Below are positions 25,101-34,991 of a stretch of DNA of 64,000 nucleotides, in pieces. The stretch's first letter is position 1. The number at the start of each line of letters is the position of its first letter. The translations under genes were made by a program, and so were the position numbers. This DNA comes from JBOGNO01 sp050747245 (GTDB taxonomy: Bacteria; Acidobacteriota; Terriglobia; Acidiferrales; UBA7541): assembly GCA_050747245.1 (NCBI GenBank), contig JBOGNO010000002.1:310001-374000 (forward strand), read 5' to 3'. The notes beneath the pieces were generated by a model. It was given only the letters and a program-made list of their open reading frames with translations, ran no database searches and had not been told where the DNA came from.

Positions 25101-27395
25101 TCAAAACGAAGTATTACCGAGGAAAATATCCGGGAGGCCGTTGGTGTCGTTGGGCACAAGATTGTTCGCGGAAGAAATGAATGCGAGGAAATGGCTGTTG
25201 GCGGCGATTGCCGGATGCAGGCTTGCCGCATTGCCGATGGCGCCGGTGAGCGATGCGCTGACCAGCACCGTGGACGCCGTGCAGCCTGAAGCCGCGGGAA
25301 TACAAGTCTTGCGCGCGAAAACATCTTCGACGTTGTTCGTATCGTTGGCGACGAGATTCGATGCGTTCGATGCGAAGGCGACGAACTGGCCGGTCTTGTC
25401 GAGTTGCGGATGCTCGCTCGATGCGCCGCCCGGGGACATGCCATCGGCGGCAATGGAAATGAGAGCAGTCGCGACCGTACATCCGGTGGCGCCGGTGCAA
25501 GTATCCCGAATGAAAACCTGCTGGACGCCATTGACGGCATGCGCATCGAGATTCGAGGCCGTGGATGCGAAAGCGAAGAAACGCCCGTCCGGCGACATGG
25601 AAGGCTCAAAACTCGCGGCGTTGGCGGCAACGCCTCCGCTGCTCGCGGAAATCAGGGAAGTAGCAGCGGTACAGCCCATGGCGACACCCGTGCATGTGTT
25701 GCGGACGAAGACTTGCTGAAGTCCTGCGTTGACTCCCGAAACGAGGTTCGTCGCGGTGGATGAAAACGCGACAAACTGGCCGCCTGTGCCGACGATCGGC
25801 TCACCGCTCGAGCCGTTCGCAAACATCATTGTGTCGTTCGGAATGGTGATCAGGGTTGTTGCCGGATTGCAGCCGCTCGCGACTCCGAAGCAAGTGTCGC
25901 GCATGAAAATCTGGTTCCCCGTGGGAGCCACATTCGCGAACAGATTGGAAGCGGCGGAAATGAAGGCCACGAATCTCCCGTCCGGACTGATCGCCGGAGT
26001 GAACGCGTCGCTCGCCGCGGGGCTCTTTCCATCCGCGGAAACGGAAATGAGCCTCGTAGCGGGCGTGCACCCGGTGGCGCCCGTGCAGGTGTCGCGCAAA
26101 ATTACTTGGCGATTGCCCGTGAATGTGAAGCCCGGGACAAGGTCGGTCGCCACCGACGTGAAAACAATGAATCGGCCGCTCGAATCCATGGAAGGCTCGG
26201 AGCTTGCGCCATTCGAAGGGGTGCCGTCGGTAGCCTTACTGACCAGGATGGTGGATGGAAGACATGTTGTCGACGTGGGCGCGTTCAGGCACGAGTCGAA
26301 CTGAAAGATGTCCGCGACTCCGTTGTCGTCGTTGGGCGCCAGATTGTTCGAAGCGGATGCGTACGCGACGAAGCGCCCGGTGGTATCAATGACCGGGCCG
26401 GAAGATGTCGTGCTGCCAATCCCCTGATTCGCTTGCACGCCATTGACGTCTACGTCGGCGAGTTCCGGAAAACCTTGTCCGGCCGTGCCCGGCAGAACGT
26501 CCAGGCCGATGATGTTGGAAATTCCTCCGCCGGGCGGCGGATTGATCACCGTGACCTGAGAAATTTGCGCCGCGGCGAGATCGGACTTCGCCAGAATGGT
26601 CGTCAATTGAGCATTATTGACGAACGTGGCGGTATGAACCGTTCCGTTGATGGAAATCTGCGAAGTGGAAGCAAACCCGGTCCCCGCCACAGTGAACGTG
26701 ACGTTCGTCCCTCCGGCCGCGGTGGTCTTGGGATTGACAGCGGCGATGAGCGGAGCGGGATTGGTGATGGAAAGAGGAAGACTGTTAGACCCGCCGCCGC
26801 CCGGCGCGGGATTGAGCACGGCGATCTGAATCGTCCCCGTGGTAGCGAGGTCGCTGAACTGCAGGGAACCGGAGAGGCTCGAAGCGCTGATGAAACCCGT
26901 GGGACGATTGCTGCCGTTCACCGTCATCTGCGAATTCGATACGAGACCGCTTCCCATAATCGACACGTTGAAGGGCGTCTGGTCGGCAAATGCGGCGGAC
27001 GGAGAAATTGAGCTAATCGCGGGAATGGGATTATTCGCAGGATTGATGACGAAGTTTATGATGTTGGAGTTTCCACCGCCGGGCGACGGAGTGGAGATTT
27101 GCACGGGAACCATCGGGTTCGCGGCGGTTATAAAGTTGAACGGGACTGTCGCGGTGATCTGGTTTTCGGACAAAAAGATGCTGACCAGCGGGGAGTTACC
27201 GAATCCCACGGTGGACTGTGGTGAAAAGCCGCTCCCGTTAATCGTCATCGTAAATGTCGGACTGCCTGCCGTGACGCTTACAGGAGAAACGGACTTGATG
27301 TGGGGTGAAGGGTTGTTGACAACCCCGCCGCACGCCGGCAACCACATGGCCGCGGCTAACAAGAGACAGCTCAGAACAAGCGATTTCCGATTCAC
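25101..27395 (-). CDS. Lipoprotein with IPT/TIG domains and propeller repeats
   Basis: A 764-residue predicted surface or periplasmic lipoprotein. The signal peptide ends in lipobox LPAC near residue 22. Three IPT/TIG immunoglobulin-like modules follow (about 32-120, 125-215 and 220-305), each starting with an I/A-x-S/A-V/I-x-P word and a GSGF/GTGF motif. From about residue 335 there are six WD40/PD40-like repeats of the form GRFVAFASxAxNL alternating with Cys-containing loops (RDTCxGxxxGC). The regular Cys pairs suggest disulfide-stabilised loops. The role is likely binding or adhesion. Similar genes are common in acidobacteria. Confidence 0.8.
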   Translation of the reverse strand: MNRKSLVLSCLLLAAAMWLPACGGVVNNPSPHIKSVSPVSVTAGSPTFTMTINGSGFSPQSTVGFGNSPLVSIFLSENQITATVPFNFITAANPMVPVQISTPSPGGGNSNIINFVINPANNPIPAISSISPSAAFADQTPFNVSIMGSGLVSNSQMTVNGSNRPTGFISASSLSGSLQFSDLATTGTIQIAVLNPAPGGGGSNSLPLSITNPAPLIAAVNPKTTAAGGTNVTFTVAGTGFASTSQISINGTVHTATFVNNAQLTTILAKSDLAAAQISQVTVINPPPGGGISNIIGLDVLPGTAGQGFPELADVDVNGVQANQGIGSTTSSGPVIDTTGRFVAYASASNNLAPNDDNGVADIFQFDSCLNAPTSTTCLPSTILVSKATDGTPSNGASSEPSMDSSGRFIVFTSVATDLVPGFTFTGNRQVILRDTCTGATGCTPATRLISVSADGKSPAASDAFTPAISPDGRFVAFISAASNLFANVAPTGNQIFMRDTCFGVASGCNPATTLITIPNDTMMFANGSSGEPIVGTGGQFVAFSSTATNLVSGVNAGLQQVFVRNTCTGVAMGCTAATSLISASSGGVAANAASFEPSMSPDGRFFAFASTASNLDAHAVNGVQQVFIRDTCTGATGCTVATALISIAADGMSPGGASSEHPQLDKTGQFVAFASNASNLVANDTNNVEDVFARKTCIPAASGCTASTVLVSASLTGAIGNAASLHPAIAANSHFLAFISSANNLVPNDTNGLPDIFLGNTSF

Positions 27396-27646
27396 CCCGA
27401 AAGCTCCTTTAGCTGGGCGCCCTCATCGCCAGGAATGCGGCAGACCGGCGGGCAGGCCCGGATGATCCCCCAGAGGACAGCAGCCAAGAGATTACAAGAG
27501 ATGACGCCCGCGGGCAATCGGGATGCCCGGCATGCCTGCGAAATATCTCGAAACCAAGGTTTTACACTGGCGAAACTTTTGGCTGCTATGCTAAATTGGC
27601 GCCGTGATTCCAATCATCGCGTCGCGGCATCTGGGAGTGCAAAAGA

Positions 27647-29083
27647 GTGAGCTGGAGATGGCTCAATTCGATGAGCCTCACCTTCGTTCTGGCCGGAATT
27701 TCTCTCTTCTGGTCTGCCGTGGCACAAGCTCGTCCGCAGTCGTCGCCCGCGCCTGATAACAACTCCTCGCAGCAAACTTCTGATTCGAGCCAGGATACGG
27801 ATAGCGACCCGGTCACGCTATTTCCGCATTCCGAATCTTCGCGCTTTTTCGTTGCCGGTCAGGGGAACATCATCTGTCAGTGGCATCCGACGTTTCGGGC
27901 GGCGTTCTCCGGCACGAATAGCCTTCGCGCGCAGGCCGAAAACGCCACCTCGCGACTGTACACGCTCTACGCTGGCTACGAATTAACATCCACGACCGAA
28001 ATCCTTGTCGACGCCGAGAGTGCGGGAGGCCGCGGGATCAGCAACGCCCTGGGATTGGCCGGCTACACGAATCTGGACGTGGTGCGTAACCCGCAGCTCG
28101 GCCCGGTGCCCTACCTGGCCCGGCTGATGCTCAGGCAAATTATTCCTCTCAGCCACGACAACGTCGCGGCCGAGAGGAATTTCCTGGGCCTGGCGACTTC
28201 GCTGCCCGCGCGGCGCATCGAATTTCGCATCGGCAAATTCAGCATGGTGGATTTTTTCGACATCAATTCTGGCGGAAGCGACAGCCACCTGCAGTTCTTG
28301 AATTGGACGGCGGACAACAACGGGGCATACGACTACGCGGCGAACACACGCGGTTACACTGACGGCGCGATCGTGGAATACGATGACCGGCGCTGGTCCG
28401 TCCGCTTCGCCGAAGCGCTCATGCCCAAGGTGGCCAATGGAATCAATCTTGACGCGGACATCGCCCGGGCGCGTTCAGAAAATCTCGAGACGGAATTTCG
28501 CGGCAATCTTCTGCCCCGCCGCGAAGGCACAATTCGCCTTCTCAGCTATGTGAATCATGCCGACATGGGAAGCTACCGCGAAGCGATTCACGCGTTCCTC
28601 GCGGGTCATGGAAACGTGCCGGACATCACCGCCGCCCGCCGCCAGGGCCGCGTCAAGTACGGCTTCGGTGTGAACATCGAGCAAAAAATTGCCGGGCCGC
28701 TCACGGTTTTCGCCCGCTGGGGCTGGAACGACGGCCGGAACGAATCTTTCGTCTACACCGAAGTGGACCGCACCATCGAGCTTGGCGCGACGCTCGATGG
28801 CGCACCGTGGCGGCGCCGCGAAGACCGCGCGGGCGGTGCATTTGTGGCCAACGCAATTTCCGGAGACCATCGCGAATACTTGGCGCTTGGCGGCCTGGGT
28901 TTCCTGCTCGGAGATGGCGGCCTGGTTTACGGGCGCGAAAAAATCTTTGAAGGCTTCTACACCCTGCACGTCTGGCGCGGCACATTCGTCTCGTTTGATC
29001 TCCATCGCATCTGGAATCCGGGTTACAACCAGGCTCGCGGCCCGGTGCTGGTTCCCGCCCTCCGCGCGCACGTGGATTTTTGA
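27647..29083 (+). CDS. OprB-like carbohydrate-selective porin
   Basis: A 478-residue predicted outer-membrane porin. A signal peptide (about 1-27) is followed by a low-complexity Ser/Gln/Asp linker and then a beta-barrel pattern. Family-like segments are FFVAGQGNIICQWHPTFRA, RIEFRIGKFSMVDFFD, NGAYDYAANTRGYTDGAIVEY and the C-terminal YNQARGPVLVPALRAHVDF ending in Phe, as expected for BAM-assembled barrels. It would allow sugar diffusion. The start is GTG at 27647 with GGGAG nine bases upstream. It is divergent from the IPT lipoprotein gene. Confidence 0.85.
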   Translation: MSWRWLNSMSLTFVLAGISLFWSAVAQARPQSSPAPDNNSSQQTSDSSQDTDSDPVTLFPHSESSRFFVAGQGNIICQWHPTFRAAFSGTNSLRAQAENATSRLYTLYAGYELTSTTEILVDAESAGGRGISNALGLAGYTNLDVVRNPQLGPVPYLARLMLRQIIPLSHDNVAAERNFLGLATSLPARRIEFRIGKFSMVDFFDINSGGSDSHLQFLNWTADNNGAYDYAANTRGYTDGAIVEYDDRRWSVRFAEALMPKVANGINLDADIARARSENLETEFRGNLLPRREGTIRLLSYVNHADMGSYREAIHAFLAGHGNVPDITAARRQGRVKYGFGVNIEQKIAGPLTVFARWGWNDGRNESFVYTEVDRTIELGATLDGAPWRRREDRAGGAFVANAISGDHREYLALGGLGFLLGDGGLVYGREKIFEGFYTLHVWRGTFVSFDLHRIWNPGYNQARGPVLVPALRAHVDF

Positions 29084-29447
29084 GCCGGGCTGCTCGTTCA
29101 GACCTCCTGGTCTCCGATGTCGAGTTCAGAATCGAGCTTCCAATTCGCGGAGATTTATCCAATTCCACGACTCATAGCTTCTTCCAAGATTGGTATGCAC
29201 CCCGACGCAGAAGCAATCTAAGGAGGTTAGAATGGCCCAGAATTGATTTATCTCTGGCTTAAGAAGTGCTATATTCGCCCCCAGTGAGTTGCAACGCGCC
29301 CTTGATCCGCGCGGCGCAGTATTTGTATCGCTGCGAGCAGGGCTATCGGATTTGCCAAATCAACTTCCTGATTTTTTGGCGCTTCTCCCGAAGCGTTTCG
29401 ACTCCGGGCCGTCATAGCAGCTCCGAGATTACCGCAAAGGAGGCGTA
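29084..29447. other. Leader region of the TonB receptor gene
   Basis: This 364-base interval holds no recognisable gene. A TATATT word at 29270-29275 could be a -10 element, but no good -35 lies at the right distance. A strong ribosome binding site AAAGGAGG occurs just before the ATG at 29448. If the promoter is real, the leader is about 165 bases long. Confidence 0.35.
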
Positions 29448-32400
29448 ATGAGACGTAAGGCTAACAGGAATTCACATTCTATTCTGCCAGTCGTGCTTGC
29501 AGCGCTTCTGTTCCTAGCTGTCGCAGTCGGTGCCGCGTTCGCGCAATCTGCGGCAACGCTGACCGGAGCGGTGACCGACACGAACGGGGCGTCCGTCGCA
29601 GGCGCGAAAATTGTCGCGCACAACAAGGCCACGGGGGTCGACTTCCCCACACAGAGCGAATCTTCGGGAGATTTTACTTTGTCTGGACTTCCCGCGGGAA
29701 TCTATCGCGTGCAGATAAGCGCGCCGGGGATGCAGACGTTCGTGGTGGACGACCTCACTCTGGACGTCGCCACGACAGTCGTGCAGAACGCGCAATTGAA
29801 GGTCGGCGCCGTTTCTCAGGAGGTAGTCGTCACCGGCGCGGCACCCGTTGTCGAATCCGGAACAATGTCCGTGGGCCAGGTGATCGACCAGAAAATGGTC
29901 CAGGAAATCCCGCTCAACGGGAGGCATTTCGTGGATTTGGGGCTGCTGATTCCCGGGACGGTCACGCCTCCGGCGAATGGCTTCCTCACCTTCCCCCTTC
30001 GCGGACAGGGCTCTTTTGGGGTCAACACGGCGGGCCAACGCGAAGATACCGTGAACTGGATGGTGAACGGGATCAACCTCAGCGATGAAGTGCAAAACCA
30101 GATCACCTTCCAGCCTTCGATCAATACCGTTTCAGAATTTCGCGTGGATAATCAAACCTTCAGCGCCGAGTACGGCCGAAACTCCGGAGCCATCGCGAAC
30201 ATCGCCACGCGCTCGGGAACCAATGATTATCACGGTGAACTGTTCGATTATCTGCGCAACAATTACCTCGACGCGCGCAATTTTTTTAATCCCAAGGGCA
30301 CGCCGCAGGCGCAGTTCATCCGTAATAATTTCGGCGCCGCGGCCGGCGGTCCCATCAAACACGACAAGCTATTCTTTTTCGCCAGCTATGAGGGATTGCG
30401 GCAACGGCAAGGAATTTCCGTTGTCACCGACGTGCCCACCGATGCGCAACGCGCAGCGGTCAGCGATCCCGTTGTCCAGCAATTGCTCCCGCTCATCAAG
30501 CATGTCAACGGCGTGGATAGCAAAGGAAATCCGGCGTTTCTCGGCTCGATTTCCGCACCGGTGCGGATTGACCAAGGCACAGGCGATCTTTTTTACAATC
30601 TCTCGGACCGGGATCGTCTGCACGGCTATGTCGCAATCCAGCAGGACCTGCGCATCGAGGCCACGCTGCAGGGCAACAACCTCCCGGGATTCGGAGATAC
30701 GCGCTCTTCGCGGCGCCAGATCAGCACATTCAGTTACGATCATACTTTCTCCCCCACGCTCACCAACGAGGCGCGGCTCGGATACAACCGAATTTTCATT
30801 TCGTTTGCCCCCAATGCGGCGTTAAACCCCGCAACCTTGGGAATCAACAACGGCATCAACGCTTCCATTGGGTTGCCACAAATCGGCGTCACCGGAGCGC
30901 TCAATATCGGCGGCCCCAATGGCTTCCCGCAGGCTCGCGGCGACACAACGGCCGTTTTTAGCGACACGCTCAGTTGGGTAAGGGGCCGGCATTCGCTGGC
31001 GTTTGGCGGCGAAGTTCGGCGCTTCTATAACGACAATATTGCCGAGAGCATTGGCAGTTTCTCTTTTACGAGCATCGCGAATTTCCTGAACGACAATGCA
31101 AGCGCCTTCACGGTGTTGAACGGCAGCGCGAACGACCGGATTCTCGAGCCGGCGTTTGGACTGTTCGTGCAGGATAATTTCAAATTTCGGCCGTCGCTCA
31201 CTTTCGAAATCGGCCTGCGTTATGATGACAACTTCACGCCTTCCGAAGCCCGCAACCGATTTGTTGTTTTCGTTCCGGGAACAGATTCGCTGGTGCAGGT
31301 CGGAACGAACGGAATCGGACAGGCCTTCCACACGAACGATATGAACTTCCAGCCGAGGGTCGGTCTTGCTTGGAACCCGTTTGGCGATCAGAAAACCGTG
31401 GTCCGGGCGGGATATGCCATCCTCACTGATCAGCCGGTCACCAACGCTGTTTCCGGACTGAGCGGCAATCCCCCGTTCGCGATTCCGCGGCAGTCCACAG
31501 CAGCCGGGCTGACATTTGAGGATGCCGCCACGCTCGCGGCCAACGGCGGGCTGGCTCCCGCTACGATCAACAATCTTTTCGACAATCCCTACGTGCAGTC
31601 CTACAACTTCAACATTCAGCGGGAAATCACTCCATCGTTGGGGGTTATGGCGGGATTTTTCGGCTCGAAATCCACCCATCTGCGCATCGCAAGAAACGTG
31701 AATCAGATTGTCAACGGGGGAGCTCGTCCGTTCAAGTCGGTCTCGGCTACGAGCCCGATTGACCCGGGGACGGCGCTCGGAAACATCACCGAGGTGGATA
31801 GCGGCACTAATTCCAACTACAACGCTTTGTGGGTCACAGTAAACAAGCATACTTCCCACGGCCTGGAACTGAATGCGTCTTATGTCTATTCCAAGACGCT
31901 CGACTACAACTCACTCAGCTCGCAAGGCGTCATCGTGCAGGATAGCAACAACATCCGCAACGATTACGGCCCTGCAGACTTCGACGTGCGGAATCGTTTC
32001 TCGATTGACACGATTTACGATCTCCCGTTCAAGGGCAACCGGCTCATTGGAGGCTGGGAAATCGGTATGATCACGCAGGCGCAATCCGGCAATCCGCTGA
32101 CTATCTTGGCGACGGGAGAATTCATCAATGGTTTCACCGGCACTGCCACGCTTCGCCCGGACGTCTCAGGAGCGGTTGGAGTCACGGGCAATCCGGCCAA
32201 CTGGTTCGCCAGTCCCGGTGCGCTCGCCTGCCCAGGAGTCATAATCCTTGACAAGAAGGGCAAACAAGCATGTTCGCCAACGCATTTCGGCAGCGTCGGG
32301 CGAAACAGTATCACCGGGCCAGACTTCGTGGATACGGACGTTTCATTGATTAAGAACACAAAGCTCACGGAGAGGATGGGGCTTCAGTTTCGCGCCGAGG

Positions 32401-32573
32401 CGTTTGACCTCTTCAATCACCCAAACTTCGGCAATCCCAATCGGGTCATCAATGTGGATCCCTCCGTGCCCCTGAGCAAACAAACCTTCGGCATAATCTC
32501 CAGCACGCGTTTCCCTGCCGGGGACTTCGGTACTTCTCGGCAAATTGAATTGGCCCTCAGGCTTTCTTTCTAA
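29448..32573 (+). CDS. TonB-dependent receptor, Oar-like, with carboxypeptidase-regulatory domain
   Basis: A 1041-residue outer-membrane receptor. After a signal peptide (about 1-33) comes a carboxypeptidase-regulatory-like domain (SAATLTGAVTDTNGASVAGAK, about 34-120), then a plug domain (VSQEVVVTGAAPVVES and the IPLNGRHF word near 150) and a long barrel with Gly/Asn/Asp-rich strands. It ends in IELALRLSF with a terminal Phe, typical of barrel proteins. The family imports large ligands such as oligosaccharides or siderophores or, in Oar, acts in signalling; the ligand here is unknown. It is followed by a strong terminator, so it is likely monocistronic. Confidence 0.93.
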   Translation: MRRKANRNSHSILPVVLAALLFLAVAVGAAFAQSAATLTGAVTDTNGASVAGAKIVAHNKATGVDFPTQSESSGDFTLSGLPAGIYRVQISAPGMQTFVVDDLTLDVATTVVQNAQLKVGAVSQEVVVTGAAPVVESGTMSVGQVIDQKMVQEIPLNGRHFVDLGLLIPGTVTPPANGFLTFPLRGQGSFGVNTAGQREDTVNWMVNGINLSDEVQNQITFQPSINTVSEFRVDNQTFSAEYGRNSGAIANIATRSGTNDYHGELFDYLRNNYLDARNFFNPKGTPQAQFIRNNFGAAAGGPIKHDKLFFFASYEGLRQRQGISVVTDVPTDAQRAAVSDPVVQQLLPLIKHVNGVDSKGNPAFLGSISAPVRIDQGTGDLFYNLSDRDRLHGYVAIQQDLRIEATLQGNNLPGFGDTRSSRRQISTFSYDHTFSPTLTNEARLGYNRIFISFAPNAALNPATLGINNGINASIGLPQIGVTGALNIGGPNGFPQARGDTTAVFSDTLSWVRGRHSLAFGGEVRRFYNDNIAESIGSFSFTSIANFLNDNASAFTVLNGSANDRILEPAFGLFVQDNFKFRPSLTFEIGLRYDDNFTPSEARNRFVVFVPGTDSLVQVGTNGIGQAFHTNDMNFQPRVGLAWNPFGDQKTVVRAGYAILTDQPVTNAVSGLSGNPPFAIPRQSTAAGLTFEDAATLAANGGLAPATINNLFDNPYVQSYNFNIQREITPSLGVMAGFFGSKSTHLRIARNVNQIVNGGARPFKSVSATSPIDPGTALGNITEVDSGTNSNYNALWVTVNKHTSHGLELNASYVYSKTLDYNSLSSQGVIVQDSNNIRNDYGPADFDVRNRFSIDTIYDLPFKGNRLIGGWEIGMITQAQSGNPLTILATGEFINGFTGTATLRPDVSGAVGVTGNPANWFASPGALACPGVIILDKKGKQACSPTHFGSVGRNSITGPDFVDTDVSLIKNTKLTERMGLQFRAEAFDLFNHPNFGNPNRVINVDPSVPLSKQTFGIISSTRFPAGDFGTSRQIELALRLSF

Positions 32574-32599
32574 GGTCCTGGCGGCTGTTCAACCTTTCC

Positions 32600-32638
32600 C
32601 CCGCAGGAGCGTTCAAACACTCCTGCGGGAACTTTTTT
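32600..32638 (+). terminator. Rho-independent terminator of the TonB receptor gene
   Basis: The perfect 10-base stem CCCGCAGGAG (32600-32609) / CTCCTGCGGG (32620-32629) with a ten-base loop is followed by AAC and six T residues (32633-32638). It lies 27 bases after the receptor stop codon and is the clearest intrinsic terminator in the window. Confidence 0.9.
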
Positions 32639-32723
32639 AGGCCGTCTCCCCTCCGAATCGCTCGCCTCTGGCGCTCTCGGGCGCAGGGAAATACAATGCG
32701 CGCTCGCACCTCGGAGGCGCGCC

Positions 32724-33575
32724 ATGTACCAGCCTGGACTTCTTTCCGGACGCACCATACTGATCACGGGCGGTGGAAGCGGCCTGGGGCGCTCCATGGC
32801 CCTGCGGTTTGCTGAGCTCGGCGCGAATCTCTTTCTGGTGGGCCGCCGCGCGGAGCCGCTCGAAGAAACCTCCGCTGCGATTGCGAAAATAGGAGCGCGT
32901 GCGGCGCACGCCGCGTGCGATGTGCGCGATTTTGCCGCTGTTGAAAATGCCGCAGCCGCTGCGGAGCGCGCTTTCGGCGGCGTGGATACGCTGGTGAATA
33001 ACGCAGCCGGGAATTTCATCGCGCGCACGGAAAAGCTTTCGCCCAACGCTTTCAATGCCGTGGTGGCCATCGTGCTCGGCGGAACTTTTCATTTCACCCT
33101 CGCGCTCGGCAGGAAATGGATCGCCGCGAAACAACCGGGCACGATTTTGAATATCGTCACCACCTACGCGGCAGCAGGTTCGGGCTCGGCGTTCGTCGTG
33201 CCGTCCGCTTGCGCCAAGGCCGGCGTGCTGGCGATGACGCGTTCGCTCGCCGTGGAATGGGCGAAGCACGGCATTCGCCTCAACGCCATCGCGCCGGGTC
33301 CGTTTCCCACCGAAGGCGCGTGGTCGCGCCTGATGCCTTCGAAGGAATTCGAGGAGCGCGCCCGCAACTCGCATCCCATGAAGCGCTTCGGGCGTCACGA
33401 AGAGCTCGCAAACCTCGCCGTCTATCTCGTGAGCGAGCAATCCAGCTACGTCAACGGCGAATGCGTGGTGATTGATGGAGGCCTGTGGCTGCGCGGCGCG
33501 GGAGAATTCAACGATCTTTGCGACCTGCCCGAAGCGGCCTGGGAAATGATGGAGCAAGCGCGCAAACGCGGGTGA
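32724..33575 (+). CDS. SDR family, 2,4-dienoyl-CoA reductase-like
   Basis: A 283-residue short-chain dehydrogenase/reductase. The cofactor motif TGGGSGLG is near residue 15, and NNAAGNF near 92. In place of the usual Y-x-x-x-K there is SACAK (about 155-163), while a Tyr lies earlier in NIVTTYAAAGSGSAFVVPS. This arrangement is that of the dienoyl-CoA reductase branch (DECR1-like), where the Tyr comes from that earlier loop. It would act on unsaturated fatty acyl-CoA in beta-oxidation using NADPH. The gene converges on the archease gene with a 14-base gap. Confidence 0.85.
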   Translation: MYQPGLLSGRTILITGGGSGLGRSMALRFAELGANLFLVGRRAEPLEETSAAIAKIGARAAHAACDVRDFAAVENAAAAAERAFGGVDTLVNNAAGNFIARTEKLSPNAFNAVVAIVLGGTFHFTLALGRKWIAAKQPGTILNIVTTYAAAGSGSAFVVPSACAKAGVLAMTRSLAVEWAKHGIRLNAIAPGPFPTEGAWSRLMPSKEFEERARNSHPMKRFGRHEELANLAVYLVSEQSSYVNGECVVIDGGLWLRGAGEFNDLCDLPEAAWEMMEQARKRG

Positions 33576-33589
33576 GCATGCGCGGCGGG

Positions 33590-34009
33590 CTACACGTCGA
33601 GATACACCTGCGTGCGCCAGCCGGAGGGCGTCTTGCGCACCTCGAACTGGTGGTACGTGACCGCCTTGATGTACGTCCCGGCGATGTGGCGCTGCCTGTC
33701 AACAACTTCTCCGTGCAGCACGCCGCGAATATCTTCCGCGCCAAGATGCGTGACTTCCGCGCGCCGGAAAACGAATCGCTCGGCGTCGGTCACCGCGAGT
33801 ATTTCTGCCAGCCATGCATACATCAGCGATTCGAGATTTCCGCCCGAGGCCGCGATTTCCCGCGCCGCGCGCTCATGGATCTCCTCCGTCCGGCACGCCA
33901 GCGAGCCCAGCGCAATAGCGGCATTGGCGAAAAGCTCTTCGAGCGTGGCGCCGTACGCGGCGAATCCTATGTCAGCGGGATGCTCGAGAATCTCGAATTT
34001 CACGGGCAC
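33590..34009 (-). CDS. Archease family protein
   Basis: A 139-residue archease. The N-terminal FEILEHPADIGFAAYG contains the conserved Asp that binds calcium, and the C-terminal part has AGTYIKAVTYHQFEVRK, both characteristic. Archease activates the RtcB-type tRNA ligase by promoting its guanylation and is often encoded next to it. No rtcB or other RNA ligase is seen in this window. It is convergent with the SDR gene and divergent from the NTF2-like gene. Confidence 0.9.
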   Translation of the reverse strand: MPVKFEILEHPADIGFAAYGATLEELFANAAIALGSLACRTEEIHERAAREIAASGGNLESLMYAWLAEILAVTDAERFVFRRAEVTHLGAEDIRGVLHGEVVDRQRHIAGTYIKAVTYHQFEVRKTPSGWRTQVYLDV

Positions 34010-34080
34010 GCTCGAAGTCTAACCCCGCGGCACCAACGCCGGCAGCGCAAACTTCATGCGCCAGCCGGGGAAAATTTGCC

Positions 34081-34086
34081 TATAAT
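34081..34086 (+). promoter_or_regulatory. Putative -10 element before the NTF2-like gene
   Basis: A perfect TATAAT lies 33 bases before the ATG at 34119 and 72 bases before nothing else on that strand. No convincing -35 hexamer is present 15-19 bases upstream, so activity would depend on other contacts. The following GGAGGG is a good ribosome binding site. Confidence 0.35.
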
Positions 34087-34118
34087 GGCAGCCATTTCGG
34101 GCCCCAGGAGGGAAACGC

Positions 34119-34595
34119 ATGGGACTGCACACGGGCCTCATCTTTCTCCTGTTAGTTCTTGGCGGCCGCGCCGCGCCGTCGGCTCAGGACGCTTCTGCTG
34201 ACCGAACCGCCATTCAAGGCGTCATCGCCAGTTTCGTGGATGCGTGGAATAAACACGACGCGCACGCTTTCTCCATGGTCTTTGCCACGGACGCGGATTT
34301 CACGAACGTGATCGGAATGAGCGCCTCGGGACGCGAAGCGATTGAGAAAATCCATGCCCCGCTATTCCAGGCCGGATTCAAAGACTCACACCAGACTGCA
34401 GACGATATCAAAATTCGCTTCCTGAAGCCCGACGTTGCGGCCGTGGACGTGCGCTGGGAGATGACTGGCGCGGTTCGCGACGGCAAGCCAATTCCCCTGC
34501 GCAAGGGCCTGCTGAACTTCAGCATGGTGAAAGAGAATGGAGCCTGGCTCATCAAGGTGATGCACAACATGGATCTTTCCGCTGAAACAAGATAA
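34119..34595 (+). CDS. Secreted NTF2-like / SnoaL-like protein
   Basis: A 158-residue protein with a signal peptide (about 1-22) and a cone-shaped NTF2-like (DUF4440/SgcJ type) domain: IQGVIASFVDAWNKHDAHAFSMVFATDADFTNV then GREAIEKIH and a C-terminal WLIKVMHN strand. Such domains bind small hydrophobic ligands or serve as ketosteroid-isomerase-like enzymes; no catalytic residues can be assigned. AGGAGGG lies seven bases before the ATG. The next gene follows after 30 bases on the same strand. Confidence 0.78.
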   Translation: MGLHTGLIFLLLVLGGRAAPSAQDASADRTAIQGVIASFVDAWNKHDAHAFSMVFATDADFTNVIGMSASGREAIEKIHAPLFQAGFKDSHQTADDIKIRFLKPDVAAVDVRWEMTGAVRDGKPIPLRKGLLNFSMVKENGAWLIKVMHNMDLSAETR

Positions 34596-34625
34596 CTCAC
34601 GCGAGTGGGTTCGAAGGAGGCGCTC

Positions 34626-34934
34626 ATGCACGCACGCGTCATGCAATTCCAAATCGTCCCAGGAAAGGTAAATGAGTTTGCGGAGGCTGTGAGATCCATC
34701 GCGCCGCTGGCCAATCAACAGAAAGGATTCCGCGGGTTCATCGCCCTGCACACGCGCGAGAAAACTCCCATCGAGGTCGAGACCATCTCGCTCTGGGATT
34801 CGCTCGATGACCTCGACGCCAGCGAGAAGAATCTTTACCTTTATGAGGCGCTCGCCCGCTTGCAGAGCTTCGCGCAAGGCTTTCCGCGCATTCAGGTGTA
34901 TCAGGTCCTCGCCCGCGAAACTCCGCCGGTGTAA
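34626..34934 (+). CDS. ABM-like (dimeric ferredoxin-fold) small protein
   Basis: A 102-residue protein resembling antibiotic biosynthesis monooxygenase (ABM) domains: MHARVMQFQIVPGKVNEFAEAVRSI, KGFRGFIALHTR and VETISLWDSLDDLDAS. ABM proteins are small alpha-beta dimers, some of which oxidise quinone-like compounds or degrade haem; most are uncharacterised. The ATG at 34626 is chosen over the GTG at 34605 because AAGGAGG lies five bases upstream. Likely co-transcribed with the NTF2-like gene. Confidence 0.75.
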   Translation: MHARVMQFQIVPGKVNEFAEAVRSIAPLANQQKGFRGFIALHTREKTPIEVETISLWDSLDDLDASEKNLYLYEALARLQSFAQGFPRIQVYQVLARETPPV

Positions 34935-34991
34935 AAGTCTCAGCGCTGCCAGGCCGCGCTCGCAATCATTTCGCTTGGTCGCAGCAGCGGA

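Noticed and set aside
27552..27600. Sigma54-type promoter (TGGC...TTGG) before the porin gene
   Set aside because: The -12 element lacks the required GC dinucleotide and no activator-binding site was seen.
25101..29083. Transposon or prophage remnants around the IPT lipoprotein and porin
   Set aside because: No integrase, transposase, terminal repeat or phage gene was recognised; both genes are typical of the presumed phylum.
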